NCBI GenBank assembly: GCA_016301965.1
Contig: JAEDOO010000027.1
Location: 1 to 17,857, forward strand
Length of the DNA: 17,857 bases
Reading direction: 5' to 3'
Source of the DNA: Lachnospiraceae bacterium
GTDB taxonomy: Bacteria > Bacillota > Clostridia > Lachnospirales > Lachnospiraceae
Made by a program: the position numbers and the translations under genes. The notes beneath the pieces were generated by a model. It worked only from the letters and a program-made list of their open reading frames with translations. It did not search any database and was not told the origin of the DNA. Every line of letters begins with the position of its first letter. The first letter of the stretch is position 1. Of this stretch, positions 1 to 8,146 are shown piece by piece.

Positions 1-1172
1 GTTTGCCGCCGGCTGATGCAGTGGTGAATCCCCATCGTCAGGACTGCGCTTATCCGTTTCAGGGACTTTGCGGTGCCGGTATAGCGTATAAGATGATGAC
101 GGTTCTGTACGGCCGCATGGGAAAAACGGGAAGTGAAGCGCTGCTTCCTTATGCAGCTGTGGCCACCATAACAGATGTGATGGATCTGGTGGAGGAAAAC
201 CGGATTCTGGTAAAAGAGGGACTGCGCATGCTGCCGGGGCTTGATAATCCGGGACTGTTGGCCTTGTTTGAGGAAAATGGTATCGATATCTCCGAAGTAT
301 CGGCATATCATATCGGCTTTATCATTGGCCCCTGCCTGAACGCCAGCGGACGGTTGTATACGGCTTCATTAGCCTTGAAGCTTTTGCTGACAAAGGATAA
401 AGAGGAGGCGCAAAGAATCGCAGGAGAGCTGGTGGAACTCAATGCCAGCCGAAAGGCTATGACAGAGCAGGGCGTTCGGGAAGCAAAGGTCATGATCGAA
501 ACCGGAAATCTTAAGAAGGACAAGGTGCTGGTGGTGTATCTTCCGGACTGTCATGAGAGTATTGCCGGGATTATCGCGGGACGGATCCGGGAAGCCTATT
601 ACCGTCCGGTGTATGTGCTGACGGATGCAGAGAACGGTGTCAAAGGATCCGGACGATCTATCGAGGAATACGATATGTATGCAAATCTTGCCCGGTGCGC
701 AGATCTTCTGGACCGTTTTGGCGGGCATAAAATGGCTGCCGGAGTATCTCTGACCCCGGAAAAGGTAGATGAATTCAGAAAAAGACTCAATGCAGACTGT
801 GCTCTCACCGAAGAAGATCTGATCGAAAAAGTACGCATCGATGTGCCCATGCCGATCTCCTATGTGACGCCGGAGCTGATTGAAGAGTTTTCGCTTATGG
901 AACCCTTTGGCAAAGGAAACACAAAACCGGTATTTGCGGAAAAAAATGTACGCGTACTGTCTTACCGGATCGTAGGAGCCAACCGAAATGTGATGAAGCT
1001 GAAGCTGAGAACAGCGGATCAATATATGGCGGATGGGGTGTTTTTCGGCAATGCCGACGCGTTTGCACAGTGGCTTTCGGGGCGTGAGGAGATTTCGATT
1101 CTTTATTCTCCCCGTCTGAATACCTTCCGGGGCGTGACTTCACTGGAAATCCGAATTGATGGGTATTGTTAA
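1..1172 (+). CDS. recJ: Single-stranded-DNA-specific 5'-3' exonuclease RecJ, 3' part (5' end outside the window)
   Basis: RecJ degrades single-stranded DNA 5' to 3' in recombination and mismatch/base-excision repair. The reading frame enters the window at base 3 with no start codon, so the N-terminal part carrying the DHH motif is missing; about 389 residues remain of a family that is usually 550-800. Numbered from base 3, visible RecJ signatures are VNPHRQDCAYPFQGLCGAG (8-26), ATITDV followed by ENR (54-67), GPCLNASGR (109-117), the DHHA1 segment HESIAGIIAGRI (184-195) and GSGRSIEEYD plus RFGGHKMAAG (215-247), and PFGKGNTKPVF (301-311) opening the C-terminal OB-like domain. No terminator follows it. 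The next gene, apt, has its own promoter, and recJ-apt-relA is a conserved Firmicutes order. I see no frameshift in the visible part. Identification is firm. Confidence 0.95.
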   Translation, partial: LPPADAVVNPHRQDCAYPFQGLCGAGIAYKMMTVLYGRMGKTGSEALLPYAAVATITDVMDLVEENRILVKEGLRMLPGLDNPGLLALFEENGIDISEVSAYHIGFIIGPCLNASGRLYTASLALKLLLTKDKEEAQRIAGELVELNASRKAMTEQGVREAKVMIETGNLKKDKVLVVYLPDCHESIAGIIAGRIREAYYRPVYVLTDAENGVKGSGRSIEEYDMYANLARCADLLDRFGGHKMAAGVSLTPEKVDEFRKRLNADCALTEEDLIEKVRIDVPMPISYVTPELIEEFSLMEPFGKGNTKPVFAEKNVRVLSYRIVGANRNVMKLKLRTADQYMADGVFFGNADAFAQWLSGREEISILYSPRLNTFRGVTSLEIRIDGYC

Positions 1173-1184
1173 ATGGCAAAAAAC

Positions 1185-1213
1185 TTGTCAAAAAAACAGG
1201 ACGATGTTATACT
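1185..1213 (+). promoter_or_regulatory. Near-consensus sigma-70/SigA promoter for the apt-relA cluster
   Basis: In the 104-base gap between recJ and apt there is TTGTCA (1185-1190), a spacer of exactly 17 bases, and TATACT (1208-1213). TG at 1205-1206 lies one base before the -10 box, making it an extended -10 promoter. Transcription would start near 1220, leaving a leader of about 57 bases with no obvious riboswitch or hairpin. Seen directly: boxes and spacing. Inferred: function. Confidence 0.8.
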
Positions 1214-1276
1214 GAAATTTATGATATTCCTGTGCGGAAATAACACCGATGAGCAAGATGAACAGGGGGATGAAAG

Positions 1277-1801
1277 ATGAAAAAGTTAGAAGAATATGTA
1301 ACCAATATTCCGGATTTTCCGGAGCCGGGGATAATTTTCCGGGATATTACCACTGTTTTGCAGGATGCCGACGGCCTTCATCTGGCGATCGATCAGATTC
1401 AGGAAAAGATTGAAGCGGCTGATCCGGACGTGATCGTAGGTCTGGAGTCCCGCGGTTTTATTTTTGGTATGCCGGTGGCCTACAATCTGCATAAACCCTT
1501 TGTGCTGGTACGTAAAAAGGGAAAACTGCCCAGAGAAACGGTAGAGACCAGCTACGATCTGGAATACGGCAGTGCCGCCATCGAAATGCACAGGGACTCC
1601 ATCAAACCGGGACAGACGGTAGCTATCGTGGATGATCTGATTGCCACCGGCGGTACTGTGGAAGCGGCAGTGCATCTGATCGAAGAACTGGGGGGAAAGG
1701 TGGTTAAGATCGCCTTTCTGATGGAGCTGGCAGGACTGAAAGGAAGAGAAAAGCTTGCCGGATACGACGTGGAGAGTGTCATCTGTTACGATGGCAAATA
1801 A
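1277..1801 (+). CDS. apt: Adenine phosphoribosyltransferase
   Basis: This cytoplasmic purine-salvage enzyme converts adenine plus PRPP to AMP and pyrophosphate. The 174-residue product has the family's usual length. Visible features are the N-terminal substrate region with IPDFPEPGIIFRDIT (11-25), GLESRGFIFG (55-64), the flexible-loop segment VRKKGKLPRETV (78-89), and the PRPP-binding signature VAIVDDLIATGGT (115-127) with the acidic pair D119-D120. The ATG at 1277 follows AGGGGG (1264-1269) at 7 bases. It is the first gene after the promoter at 1185-1213 and lies 31 bases before relA, as in many Firmicutes. The pairing makes sense because both touch purine nucleotide pools and PRPP/ATP/GTP levels affect (p)ppGpp metabolism; co-regulation is inferred from spacing. 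Confidence 0.97.
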   Translation: MKKLEEYVTNIPDFPEPGIIFRDITTVLQDADGLHLAIDQIQEKIEAADPDVIVGLESRGFIFGMPVAYNLHKPFVLVRKKGKLPRETVETSYDLEYGSAAIEMHRDSIKPGQTVAIVDDLIATGGTVEAAVHLIEELGGKVVKIAFLMELAGLKGREKLAGYDVESVICYDGK

Positions 1802-1832
1802 ATAAACGGGAATACCTGACGGAGAAGAGAGA

Positions 1833-4133
1833 ATGGATAGCAAAGCATTGACGGCTGAAGAGAAGAAGAAGCGTATCGAGGAAACAGAAAAAAGCGTCAA
1901 GGCTATGGAGGACTTTACCAGTCCGGAGAAGCTCTACGATGAGCTGATTGCCAGTGTACGCAAATACCATCCTTCGGATGATATCAGTATGATCGAAAAA
2001 GCATATCAGATCGCGAAGAATGCCCATGAGGGACAGCTGCGGAAATCGGGAGAACCTTATATTATTCACCCGCTCTGTGTAGGCATCATACTTGCAGATC
2101 TGGAGATGGATAAGGAGACCATTGTGGCCGGTATCCTTCATGATGTGGTGGAAGATACCGTGATGACAGACGAGGAGATCACCCGGGAGTTTGGCTCTGA
2201 GGTGGCTCTTCTGGTGGACGGTGTCACAAAGCTTGGTCAGCTGAATTATTCTGCCGATAAGCTGGAACTGCAGGCCGAAAACCTGCGAAAAATGTTTCTG
2301 GCTATGGCCAAGGACATCCGGGTCATCCTGATCAAGCTGGCAGACCGTCTGCACAACATGCGTACATTAAAGTACATGCGTGAGGAAAAGCAGAAGGAAA
2401 AAGCCAGGGAAACCATGGATATCTATTCCCCTCTGGCACAGCGTCTGGGTATTTCCAAGATCAAGACAGAGCTGGATGATCTGTCTTTAAAGTATTTAAA
2501 ACCGGATGTATATTATGATCTGGTGGAGAAGATCGCTCTCAGAAAGAGTGAGAGAGAGGAGTTTGTCAATGGTATTGTGGCAGAGGTTTCCGAACATCTC
2601 AAAAATGCCCATATCGATGCCCAGGTAGAGGGCCGGGCCAAGCATTTCTTCAGTATATATAAGAAAATGGTCAACCAGGACAAGACTCTGGATCAGATCT
2701 ATGATCTGTTTGCTGTCCGTATCATCGTTGAGACCGTAAAGGACTGTTATGCGGCTCTGGGCGTGATCCATGAGATGTATAAACCCATTCCGGGGCGTTT
2801 TAAAGATTACATTGCCATGCCAAAGCCCAATATGTACCAGTCTCTGCACACAACACTGATCGGTCCGAACGGTCAGCCCTTTGAGATCCAGATCCGTACC
2901 TTTGAGATGCACAGAGTGGCAGAATATGGTATCGCCGCCCACTGGAAATATAAGGAAGCTTCCGACGGAAAGAAGGTACAGGGCGACCAGGAAGAGGCAA
3001 AATTGAGCTGGCTTCGCCAGATCCTGGAGTGGCAGCAGGATATGTCCGATAATAAAGAATTCTTAAAACTTCTGAAGAGTGACCTGAATCTGTTTTCGGA
3101 TAATGTATACTGTTTCAGTCCGGCAGGCGATGTAAAGACACTGCCCAGCGGTTCCACCACCATTGATTTTGCCTACAGTATCCACAGTGCGGTAGGAAAC
3201 AGGATGGTGGGTGCCCGGGTCAACGGAAAGCTGGTACCCATAGAGTATAAGATCCAGAACGGTGACCGTATTGAGATCCTGACCAGTCAGAATTCCAAAG
3301 GCCCCAGCCGTGACTGGCTTAAGATCGTCAAGAGTACCCAGGCCCGCAATAAGATCAACCAGTGGTTTAAGCAGGAACTTAAGGAAGACAACATCCTCAA
3401 GGGCAAAGAACTTCTGAATAACTACGCGAAATTAAAGGGCAAGGTGCTGGGAGAATATACCAAACCCCAGTATATCGAAGCTGTACTTCGCAAATACGGT
3501 TTCCGTGACTGGGAATCTGTTCTGGCAGCCATCGGCCATGGCGGTCTGAAGGAAGGCCAGATCCTGAATAAGCTGATGGAGGCTTATGATAAGGAACATG
3601 CGCAGATGCTGACAGATCAGGAGATCCTGAAAGCTGCCACAGAAGATAAATCCGCCCCCAAAAGCGGAAAATCCGGCGGAGCGATCATGGTCAAGGGAAG
3701 CCACGATGTCAGCGTTCGTTTTGCCAAATGCTGCAATCCTATTCCCGGGGATGAGATCGTTGGTTTTGTCACCAGGGGAAGAGGCGTCACGATCCACAGG
3801 ACAGACTGTGTCAATGTACTGAATATGGATGGTCTGGACAGAGAGCGTATGATCGAGGCAGAGTGGCAGCCGGAGGAGACCTCCGGACAGCTGTTTACGG
3901 CAGACATTACCGTATATGCCAATAACCGTACCGGCCTTCTGGTGGATATTTCCAAGCTGTTTACGGAGCGCAAGATCGATCTGACGGCTATTAATTCCCG
4001 TACCAGTAAACAGGGAACAGCCACCATCAGCATGACTTTTGACGTACACAGTATAGAAGAATTGAATTATCTGATCGAAAAGGTTCGACAGATCGAGAGT
4101 ATCATAGATGTGAAGAGAACTTCAGGTTCCTGA
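1833..4133 (+). CDS. relA: Bifunctional (p)ppGpp synthetase/hydrolase (RelA/SpoT, Rel family)
   Basis: This ribosome-associated stringent-response enzyme makes (p)ppGpp from GTP/GDP and ATP during amino-acid starvation and can hydrolyse it. The 766 residues give the full long-RSH layout. The HD hydrolase domain (about 45-200) contains HDVVEDT (103-109) and ADRLHNMRT (170-178). The synthetase domain (about 230-375) contains RFKDYIAMPKPNMYQSLHT (322-340). A TGS domain (about 420-482) and helical region follow, then a Cys/His zinc-finger segment FAKCCNPIPGDE (630-641) with H655 and C659, and a C-terminal ACT domain (about 687-760). RFKD, rather than the acidic ExDD of monofunctional RelA, together with the intact HD, supports a bifunctional Rel. 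ATG at 1833 follows GGAG (1821-1824). The MBL gene starts 12 bases after the stop, so translational linkage is likely. Some genomes name this gene rel or spoT. Confidence 0.97.
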   Translation: MDSKALTAEEKKKRIEETEKSVKAMEDFTSPEKLYDELIASVRKYHPSDDISMIEKAYQIAKNAHEGQLRKSGEPYIIHPLCVGIILADLEMDKETIVAGILHDVVEDTVMTDEEITREFGSEVALLVDGVTKLGQLNYSADKLELQAENLRKMFLAMAKDIRVILIKLADRLHNMRTLKYMREEKQKEKARETMDIYSPLAQRLGISKIKTELDDLSLKYLKPDVYYDLVEKIALRKSEREEFVNGIVAEVSEHLKNAHIDAQVEGRAKHFFSIYKKMVNQDKTLDQIYDLFAVRIIVETVKDCYAALGVIHEMYKPIPGRFKDYIAMPKPNMYQSLHTTLIGPNGQPFEIQIRTFEMHRVAEYGIAAHWKYKEASDGKKVQGDQEEAKLSWLRQILEWQQDMSDNKEFLKLLKSDLNLFSDNVYCFSPAGDVKTLPSGSTTIDFAYSIHSAVGNRMVGARVNGKLVPIEYKIQNGDRIEILTSQNSKGPSRDWLKIVKSTQARNKINQWFKQELKEDNILKGKELLNNYAKLKGKVLGEYTKPQYIEAVLRKYGFRDWESVLAAIGHGGLKEGQILNKLMEAYDKEHAQMLTDQEILKAATEDKSAPKSGKSGGAIMVKGSHDVSVRFAKCCNPIPGDEIVGFVTRGRGVTIHRTDCVNVLNMDGLDRERMIEAEWQPEETSGQLFTADITVYANNRTGLLVDISKLFTERKIDLTAINSRTSKQGTATISMTFDVHSIEELNYLIEKVRQIESIIDVKRTSGS

Positions 4134-4145
4134 TAAGGAGGAGTT

Positions 4146-4775
4146 ATGAATCAGGCCGTCATACAACAGAAAGTTCTGGGGATGGTAGGGACAAACTGTT
4201 ATATTTGCATGCATGCCGAAACAAAAGAAGCGTTCATCGTGGATCCGGCAGATCATGCGGCTGCCATTATTCGCCTGGTCAGCGATATGGGAGCAAAACC
4301 CTGCGCAGTACTTTTGACCCACGGACACTTTGACCATATCGGCGCAGCGGATGAGCTGCGCAGAACGTATGAGATTCCGGTGTATGCCCATGAGGCGGAA
4401 GAGGAGCTGCTTTCTTCCCCCGCTCTCAATCTGTCCGGCAGCTGGGCCGCCCCTATCGTACTGAAAGCAGACCATTTGTTAAAAGATGGGGATAGACTGC
4501 AGATCGCCGGTTTTTCTCTGCGGGTGATGCACACGCCGGGGCATACACAGGGAAGCTGCTGCTACGTTCTGGAAAGTGAAGAGCTCCTGTTTTCCGGGGA
4601 CACGCTGTTTTGCCAGTCTGTGGGAAGAATGGATTTTCCCGGCGGCAGCGCGTCGGCCATGAGAAAGAGTATTCACCGGCTGATGACAGAGCTTTCCGGG
4701 AACATCCATGTGCTTCCCGGACACGGTGAAACAACGACTATTGGTTATGAAAAGAGGAACAATCCGTATGCTTAA
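4146..4775 (+). CDS. MBL-fold metallohydrolase, glyoxalase II-like (YcbL type)
   Basis: A 209-residue cytoplasmic metallo-beta-lactamase-fold hydrolase. Metal-binding motifs are intact: THGHFDH (58-64), the third ligand H133 in HTPGHTQG, the bridging Asp in SGDTLF (D152) and H193 in PGHGETTTIG. The block GRMDFPGG (160-167) and the short C-terminus place it among the small hydroxyacylglutathione-hydrolase-like proteins that lack the extra helical domain of true glyoxalase II, so the natural substrate is unknown; a thioester or similar small metabolite is possible. An excellent AAGGAGGAG (4135-4143) precedes ATG 4146. Its last 8 bases overlap the start of hemZ. A neighbour of this type between relA and hemZ/hisS is often seen in Clostridia, but I cannot tell whether it works with Rel. 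The family call is firm and the substrate is not. Confidence 0.9.
   Translation: MNQAVIQQKVLGMVGTNCYICMHAETKEAFIVDPADHAAAIIRLVSDMGAKPCAVLLTHGHFDHIGAADELRRTYEIPVYAHEAEEELLSSPALNLSGSWAAPIVLKADHLLKDGDRLQIAGFSLRVMHTPGHTQGSCCYVLESEELLFSGDTLFCQSVGRMDFPGGSASAMRKSIHRLMTELSGNIHVLPGHGETTTIGYEKRNNPYA
4753..4758 (+). promoter_or_regulatory. Ribosome binding site that sets the hemZ start at 4768
   Basis: AGAGGA lies 9 bases before ATG 4768. The longer in-frame start at 4708 would add 20 residues lying wholly inside the upstream gene and has no comparable site, so 4768 is preferred. Confidence 0.65.
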
Positions 4776-6237
4776 TATAGGCATAGAATTTAACCTGCAT
4801 GACTTTGAGTATGATGTGTATTCCCTGGTCAAGGCCTTTTATCCGGCTTGTGAAGTGAAGAATTTCTATACCGGTGAGGAAACAGCCGGGGATTTTTCAC
4901 TTTTACTTAAGGTCATCTGCGAAGCGCATAAAATTACAGTACAGTTGTGGGAAAATCAGGTGCACATCAGCAGCAGAGCATGTGAGATCGAATATGCTGC
5001 AGACAGAACAGAGACAAAAAACGCCTTAAAACAGCTGGTATACCGTATATTGTCAGAAAAAACAGGAAAAACACTCCCCTGGGGAACATTGACCGGTATC
5101 CGTCCCACGAAGATTCCCATGCATTTTCTGGAACAGGGATGGAAAAATACACAGATTGCCGAGTATATGCGAAGCACTTATGGTGTCAGCAGGGAAAAGA
5201 CAGCACTGGCCATTACCATTGCCAACCGGGAGAAGGCGATCCTTCAGGATATAGACTATGAGAATGGGTACAGCCTGTATATCGGCATTCCTTTCTGCCC
5301 GAGTATCTGCCTGTATTGTTCTTTTGGTTCCCATCCCTTAAAACAGTGGGAAAAGAGGGTGGATGAGTATCTGGATGCGCTGATCAAAGAGATTACGTTT
5401 ACAGCATCCGCTTTTTCAGGGAAGAAGCTGCAGAGTATATATATTGGCGGCGGCACACCCACCACACTGACACCGGAACAGTCTGACCGGCTGCTTCGGG
5501 CAGTAATGGAGAACTTTGATCTGGCGGATGTCCGGGAATTTACGGTGGAGGCAGGACGGCCCGATACCATCACAAGAGAAAAGCTGGCCGTACTGAAAAA
5601 CTATCCTGTGACCCGTATCTCCATCAATCCGCAGACTATGAACCAGAAGACGCTGGATCTGATTGGAAGAAAACATACGGTGGAGGACATCCGGGAAGTA
5701 TTTTATATCGCCAGAGACCTTGGATTTGACAACATCAATATGGATCTGATCGTGGGACTTCCGGGGGAAGGTTACGAGGAAGTAGCCCATACCCTTTCCC
5801 AGGTAAAAGAGCTGGCACCCGACAGTTTGACGGTCCATTCTCTGGCATTAAAACGTGCTACACGGCTGAATCTTTTCAAGGATGAGTTTTCGGAGATCTC
5901 TTTTGAGAACAGCAAAGAGATCATGGATCTGTGTGAACATACCGCCATGGAGATGTCCATGGGTCCCTATTATCTGTACCGCCAGAAAAATATGGCAGGG
6001 AATTTCGAAAATGTGGGATATGCAAAGGTTGACAAAGCAGGAATATACAATATACTGATTATGGAAGAAAAGCAGTCAATTGCGGCCTGCGGCGCAGGAG
6101 CTTCCACTAAATTTGTCTTTGATCACGGTGCAAGGATCGAGCGGGTAGAAAATGTAAAATCCGTTGAGCACTATATCAGCCGTATCGATGAGATGATAGA
6201 ACGAAAGAAAGCAGGGGTTAAAGCTTGGCTCAAATAA
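4768..6237 (+). CDS. hemZ: HemZ: oxygen-independent coproporphyrinogen III oxidase-like radical SAM protein
   Basis: From ATG 4768 the product has 489 residues. An N-terminal extension of about 165 residues, characteristic of the HemZ branch, includes GTLTGIRPTK (106-115). The radical SAM core starts with IGIPFCPSICLYCSFGSHP (172-190), whose C177-x3-C181-x2-C184 binds the 4Fe-4S cluster; the usual following IYIGGGTPT (224-232) is present, then ISINPQT (284-290) and NMDLIVGLPGE (324-334). The C-terminal HemN-like region has YYLYRQKNMAGNFENVGYA (401-419). The assigned reaction for the family is anaerobic decarboxylation of coproporphyrinogen III, but radical SAM proteins of the HemN/HemW/HemZ group are often mis-specified and no other haem genes are in view, so activity is uncertain. 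It overlaps the MBL gene by 8 bases and the next gene by 13, suggesting translational coupling. Confidence 0.9.
   Translation: MLNIGIEFNLHDFEYDVYSLVKAFYPACEVKNFYTGEETAGDFSLLLKVICEAHKITVQLWENQVHISSRACEIEYAADRTETKNALKQLVYRILSEKTGKTLPWGTLTGIRPTKIPMHFLEQGWKNTQIAEYMRSTYGVSREKTALAITIANREKAILQDIDYENGYSLYIGIPFCPSICLYCSFGSHPLKQWEKRVDEYLDALIKEITFTASAFSGKKLQSIYIGGGTPTTLTPEQSDRLLRAVMENFDLADVREFTVEAGRPDTITREKLAVLKNYPVTRISINPQTMNQKTLDLIGRKHTVEDIREVFYIARDLGFDNINMDLIVGLPGEGYEEVAHTLSQVKELAPDSLTVHSLALKRATRLNLFKDEFSEISFENSKEIMDLCEHTAMEMSMGPYYLYRQKNMAGNFENVGYAKVDKAGIYNILIMEEKQSIAACGAGASTKFVFDHGARIERVENVKSVEHYISRIDEMIERKKAGVKAWLK
6213..6217 (+). promoter_or_regulatory. Ribosome binding site supporting a TTG start at 6225
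   Basis: AGGGG lies 7 bases before TTG 6225, inside the 3' end of hemZ. The next in-frame Met is at residue 51, inside the HD domain, and would delete conserved His residues, so TTG is the best start. Confidence 0.6.
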
Positions 6238-6866
6238 ATACAGCAGATAAGACAGGGCATCTTCTGGACTATACCCTGTTTGAACAGCTGGATCATGGCC
6301 TGCTGGTCAGCCATCTGGCCTCTCATCTGGGCCGGCGCCTGGGCTGTTCTGTGCAGGAAGTACAGGATCTTTCCATGGCAGGCATCCTGCACGATATCGG
6401 TAAGATCCGTCTTGGCCGGTATGTGGAGGATGGCACATCCATGACGGTAGAGGAGATCAAATATGTCCGGATGCATTCCATGTTTGGCAGTGAGATCCTG
6501 AAAAAACAGGGATTTTCAGACAGCATTCAGGAAATGGTGCTGTATCATCATGAAAACTATGACGGCAGCGGTTATCCTAAGAACCTGCAGGGGGAGGAAA
6601 TCCCTCTGGGTGCCAGAATACTGCGGGTCTGTGATGTGTTTGCGGCGCTTCTGGCAGACAGAGCCTACCGAAAAGGCTTTGATCAGCAGACAGCCGTATC
6701 CCTGATGATTGAAGAAGTTAAAAATTTTGACATGCGGGTATTTCTGGCTTTTCAGCGAATGATCCATGAAGAGGAAATACCGCCGGTGGTGTGGCTGGAA
6801 GCCCTGCCGCCCGGAGAACAGCAGAAGCTTTTGGAAGAACTGTTGTTTCCTGTCATTGAAGAATAA
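6225..6866 (+). CDS. HD-GYP-type HD domain protein, possible cyclic-di-GMP phosphodiesterase
   Basis: A 213-residue soluble protein that is essentially one HD-GYP domain. Candidate metal ligands are H24 (helix before VSHLASHLG), H56-D57 in ILHDIGK (54-60), H84 in RMHSMFG, H108-H109 in YHHENYDGSGYP (107-118) and D137 in CDVFAAL. The usual second Asp of the DVFDAL block is Ala here (A140), while the following ADRAYRKGF (144-152) matches the family. No receiver, PAS or membrane segment is fused, so any control must come from outside. HD-GYP domains typically linearise cyclic-di-GMP or related cyclic dinucleotides; that role here is inferred from the motifs. It begins with TTG inside hemZ (13-base overlap) and ends 23 bases before hisS, so it sits in the aminoacyl-tRNA-synthetase cluster. 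It could instead be a phosphatase or nucleotidase of the HD superfamily. Confidence 0.8.
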   Translation: MAQINTADKTGHLLDYTLFEQLDHGLLVSHLASHLGRRLGCSVQEVQDLSMAGILHDIGKIRLGRYVEDGTSMTVEEIKYVRMHSMFGSEILKKQGFSDSIQEMVLYHHENYDGSGYPKNLQGEEIPLGARILRVCDVFAALLADRAYRKGFDQQTAVSLMIEEVKNFDMRVFLAFQRMIHEEEIPPVVWLEALPPGEQQKLLEELLFPVIEE

Positions 6867-6889
6867 AATTATGACCTCAGGAGGAGATT

Positions 6890-8146
6890 ATGGCATTAAA
6901 GAAAAAACCGGTAACCGGTATGAAAGATATTCTGCCGGAGGAGATGGTCATCCGTGATTATATGATCCGGCTGATCAAGGAAACCTACGCAACATTCGGC
7001 TTTTCTTCCATCGAGACTCCCTGCGTGGAGCACATCGAAAACCTGTCCAGCAAGCAGGGAGGAGAGAATGAGAAGCTGATCTTTAAGATTTTAAAACGCG
7101 GTGAAAAGCTGAAACTTGCCGAGGCAAAGGAAGAGGCTGATCTCGTGGATGGCGGTCTTCGCTATGACCTTACGGTTCCTCTTTCCCGTTACTATGCAAA
7201 CCATGCCAACGAGCTTCCGGCTCCCTTTAAGGCGCTGCAGATGGGAAATGTGTGGAGAGCAGACCGTCCCCAGCGAGGCAGGTATCGTCAGTTTATGCAG
7301 TGTGACATCGATATTCTGGGAGAACCCACGATTCTGGCAGAGATCGAGCTGATCACCGCCACCACCACCTTGCTTGGAAAGCTGGATTTCCACAATTTTA
7401 CGATCCGCATCAATGACCGCCGTATTCTGAAGGCTATGGCAGCCTACAGTGGCTTTGCGCCGGAAAGCTTTGATACTGTATTTATTATTCTGGACAAGAT
7501 GGACAAGATCGGTCTGGAGGGTGTGCGCAGTGAGCTGATTTCCGAAGGCTTTGCCGAAGAAAGCGTTAATAAATACCTGGAGCTGTTTGCACAGGTGACT
7601 CCGGATGCGCAGGGTGTAGCTTTCTGTCGTGAGAAGCTGGAAGGATTCCTGGATGCTCAGTATGCGGATGATCTGATGATCATTATGAACAGTGTTGACC
7701 AGATCAAGGGTGCTGACTTTAAGCTGGCCTTTGACCCGACGCTGGTGCGTGGTATGTCCTACTATACCGGCCCCATCTTTGAGATCTCCATGGATGAGTA
7801 CGGCGGATCTGTGGGCGGCGGCGGACGTTACGATGAGATGATCGGCAAATTCACCGGCCAGAGCACCTGTGCCTGCGGATTTTCCATCGGCTTTGAGCGC
7901 ATCGTTATGCTTTTGATGGAACGCGGCTTTAAAGTGCCCGGATCATCCCGCAAGGTAGCCCTTCTGGTGGAGAAAAATATGCCGGCAGACAAGATGATCA
8001 CTGTGCTGTCTGAGGCAAAAGCGCTTCGGGACGAAGGTGTGCAGACTACCGTGGCGGTGATGAAAAAGAACAAAAAGTTCCAGAAGGATCAGATGACTGC
8101 CGAAGGCTATACAGAATTTAAAGAATATTATGTTGACAGAATGTAA
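6890..8146 (+). CDS. hisS: Histidyl-tRNA synthetase, eukaryote/Bacteroidetes-like type
   Basis: Cytoplasmic class II synthetase that charges tRNA-His. The 418 residues include LRYDLTVPLSRYYA (90-103), motif 2 with VWRADRPQRGRYRQFMQCD (121-139), the HisRS-specific LVRGMSYYTG (285-294), GGGGRYDEMIG (309-319) and motif 3 GFSIGFERI (330-338). The LRYDLTVP and CDIDILG wording follows the eukaryotic/Bacteroidetes branch rather than the LRPEGTA form of Bacillus and E. coli. The C-terminal anticodon-binding domain (about 354-418) is short: I see beta-alpha-beta-alpha but little after FKEYYV. The stop is followed directly by the aspS ribosome binding site, so this is not a visible recent frameshift. 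AGGAGGAG (6879-6886) precedes ATG 6890. aspS follows after 26 bases, the usual Firmicutes pair. No T-box fits in the 23-base upstream gap. Confidence 0.95.
   Translation: MALKKKPVTGMKDILPEEMVIRDYMIRLIKETYATFGFSSIETPCVEHIENLSSKQGGENEKLIFKILKRGEKLKLAEAKEEADLVDGGLRYDLTVPLSRYYANHANELPAPFKALQMGNVWRADRPQRGRYRQFMQCDIDILGEPTILAEIELITATTTLLGKLDFHNFTIRINDRRILKAMAAYSGFAPESFDTVFIILDKMDKIGLEGVRSELISEGFAEESVNKYLELFAQVTPDAQGVAFCREKLEGFLDAQYADDLMIIMNSVDQIKGADFKLAFDPTLVRGMSYYTGPIFEISMDEYGGSVGGGGRYDEMIGKFTGQSTCACGFSIGFERIVMLLMERGFKVPGSSRKVALLVEKNMPADKMITVLSEAKALRDEGVQTTVAVMKKNKKFQKDQMTAEGYTEFKEYYVDRM

Noticed and set aside
1173..1276. Riboswitch or purine-responsive element before apt
   Set aside because: The space is only 104 bases, much of it taken by the promoter, and no conserved riboswitch pairing was seen.
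4708..4767. Upstream in-frame ATG that would lengthen HemZ by 20 residues
   Set aside because: These codons lie within the conserved C-terminus of the MBL gene and have no good ribosome binding site, while ATG 4768 does.
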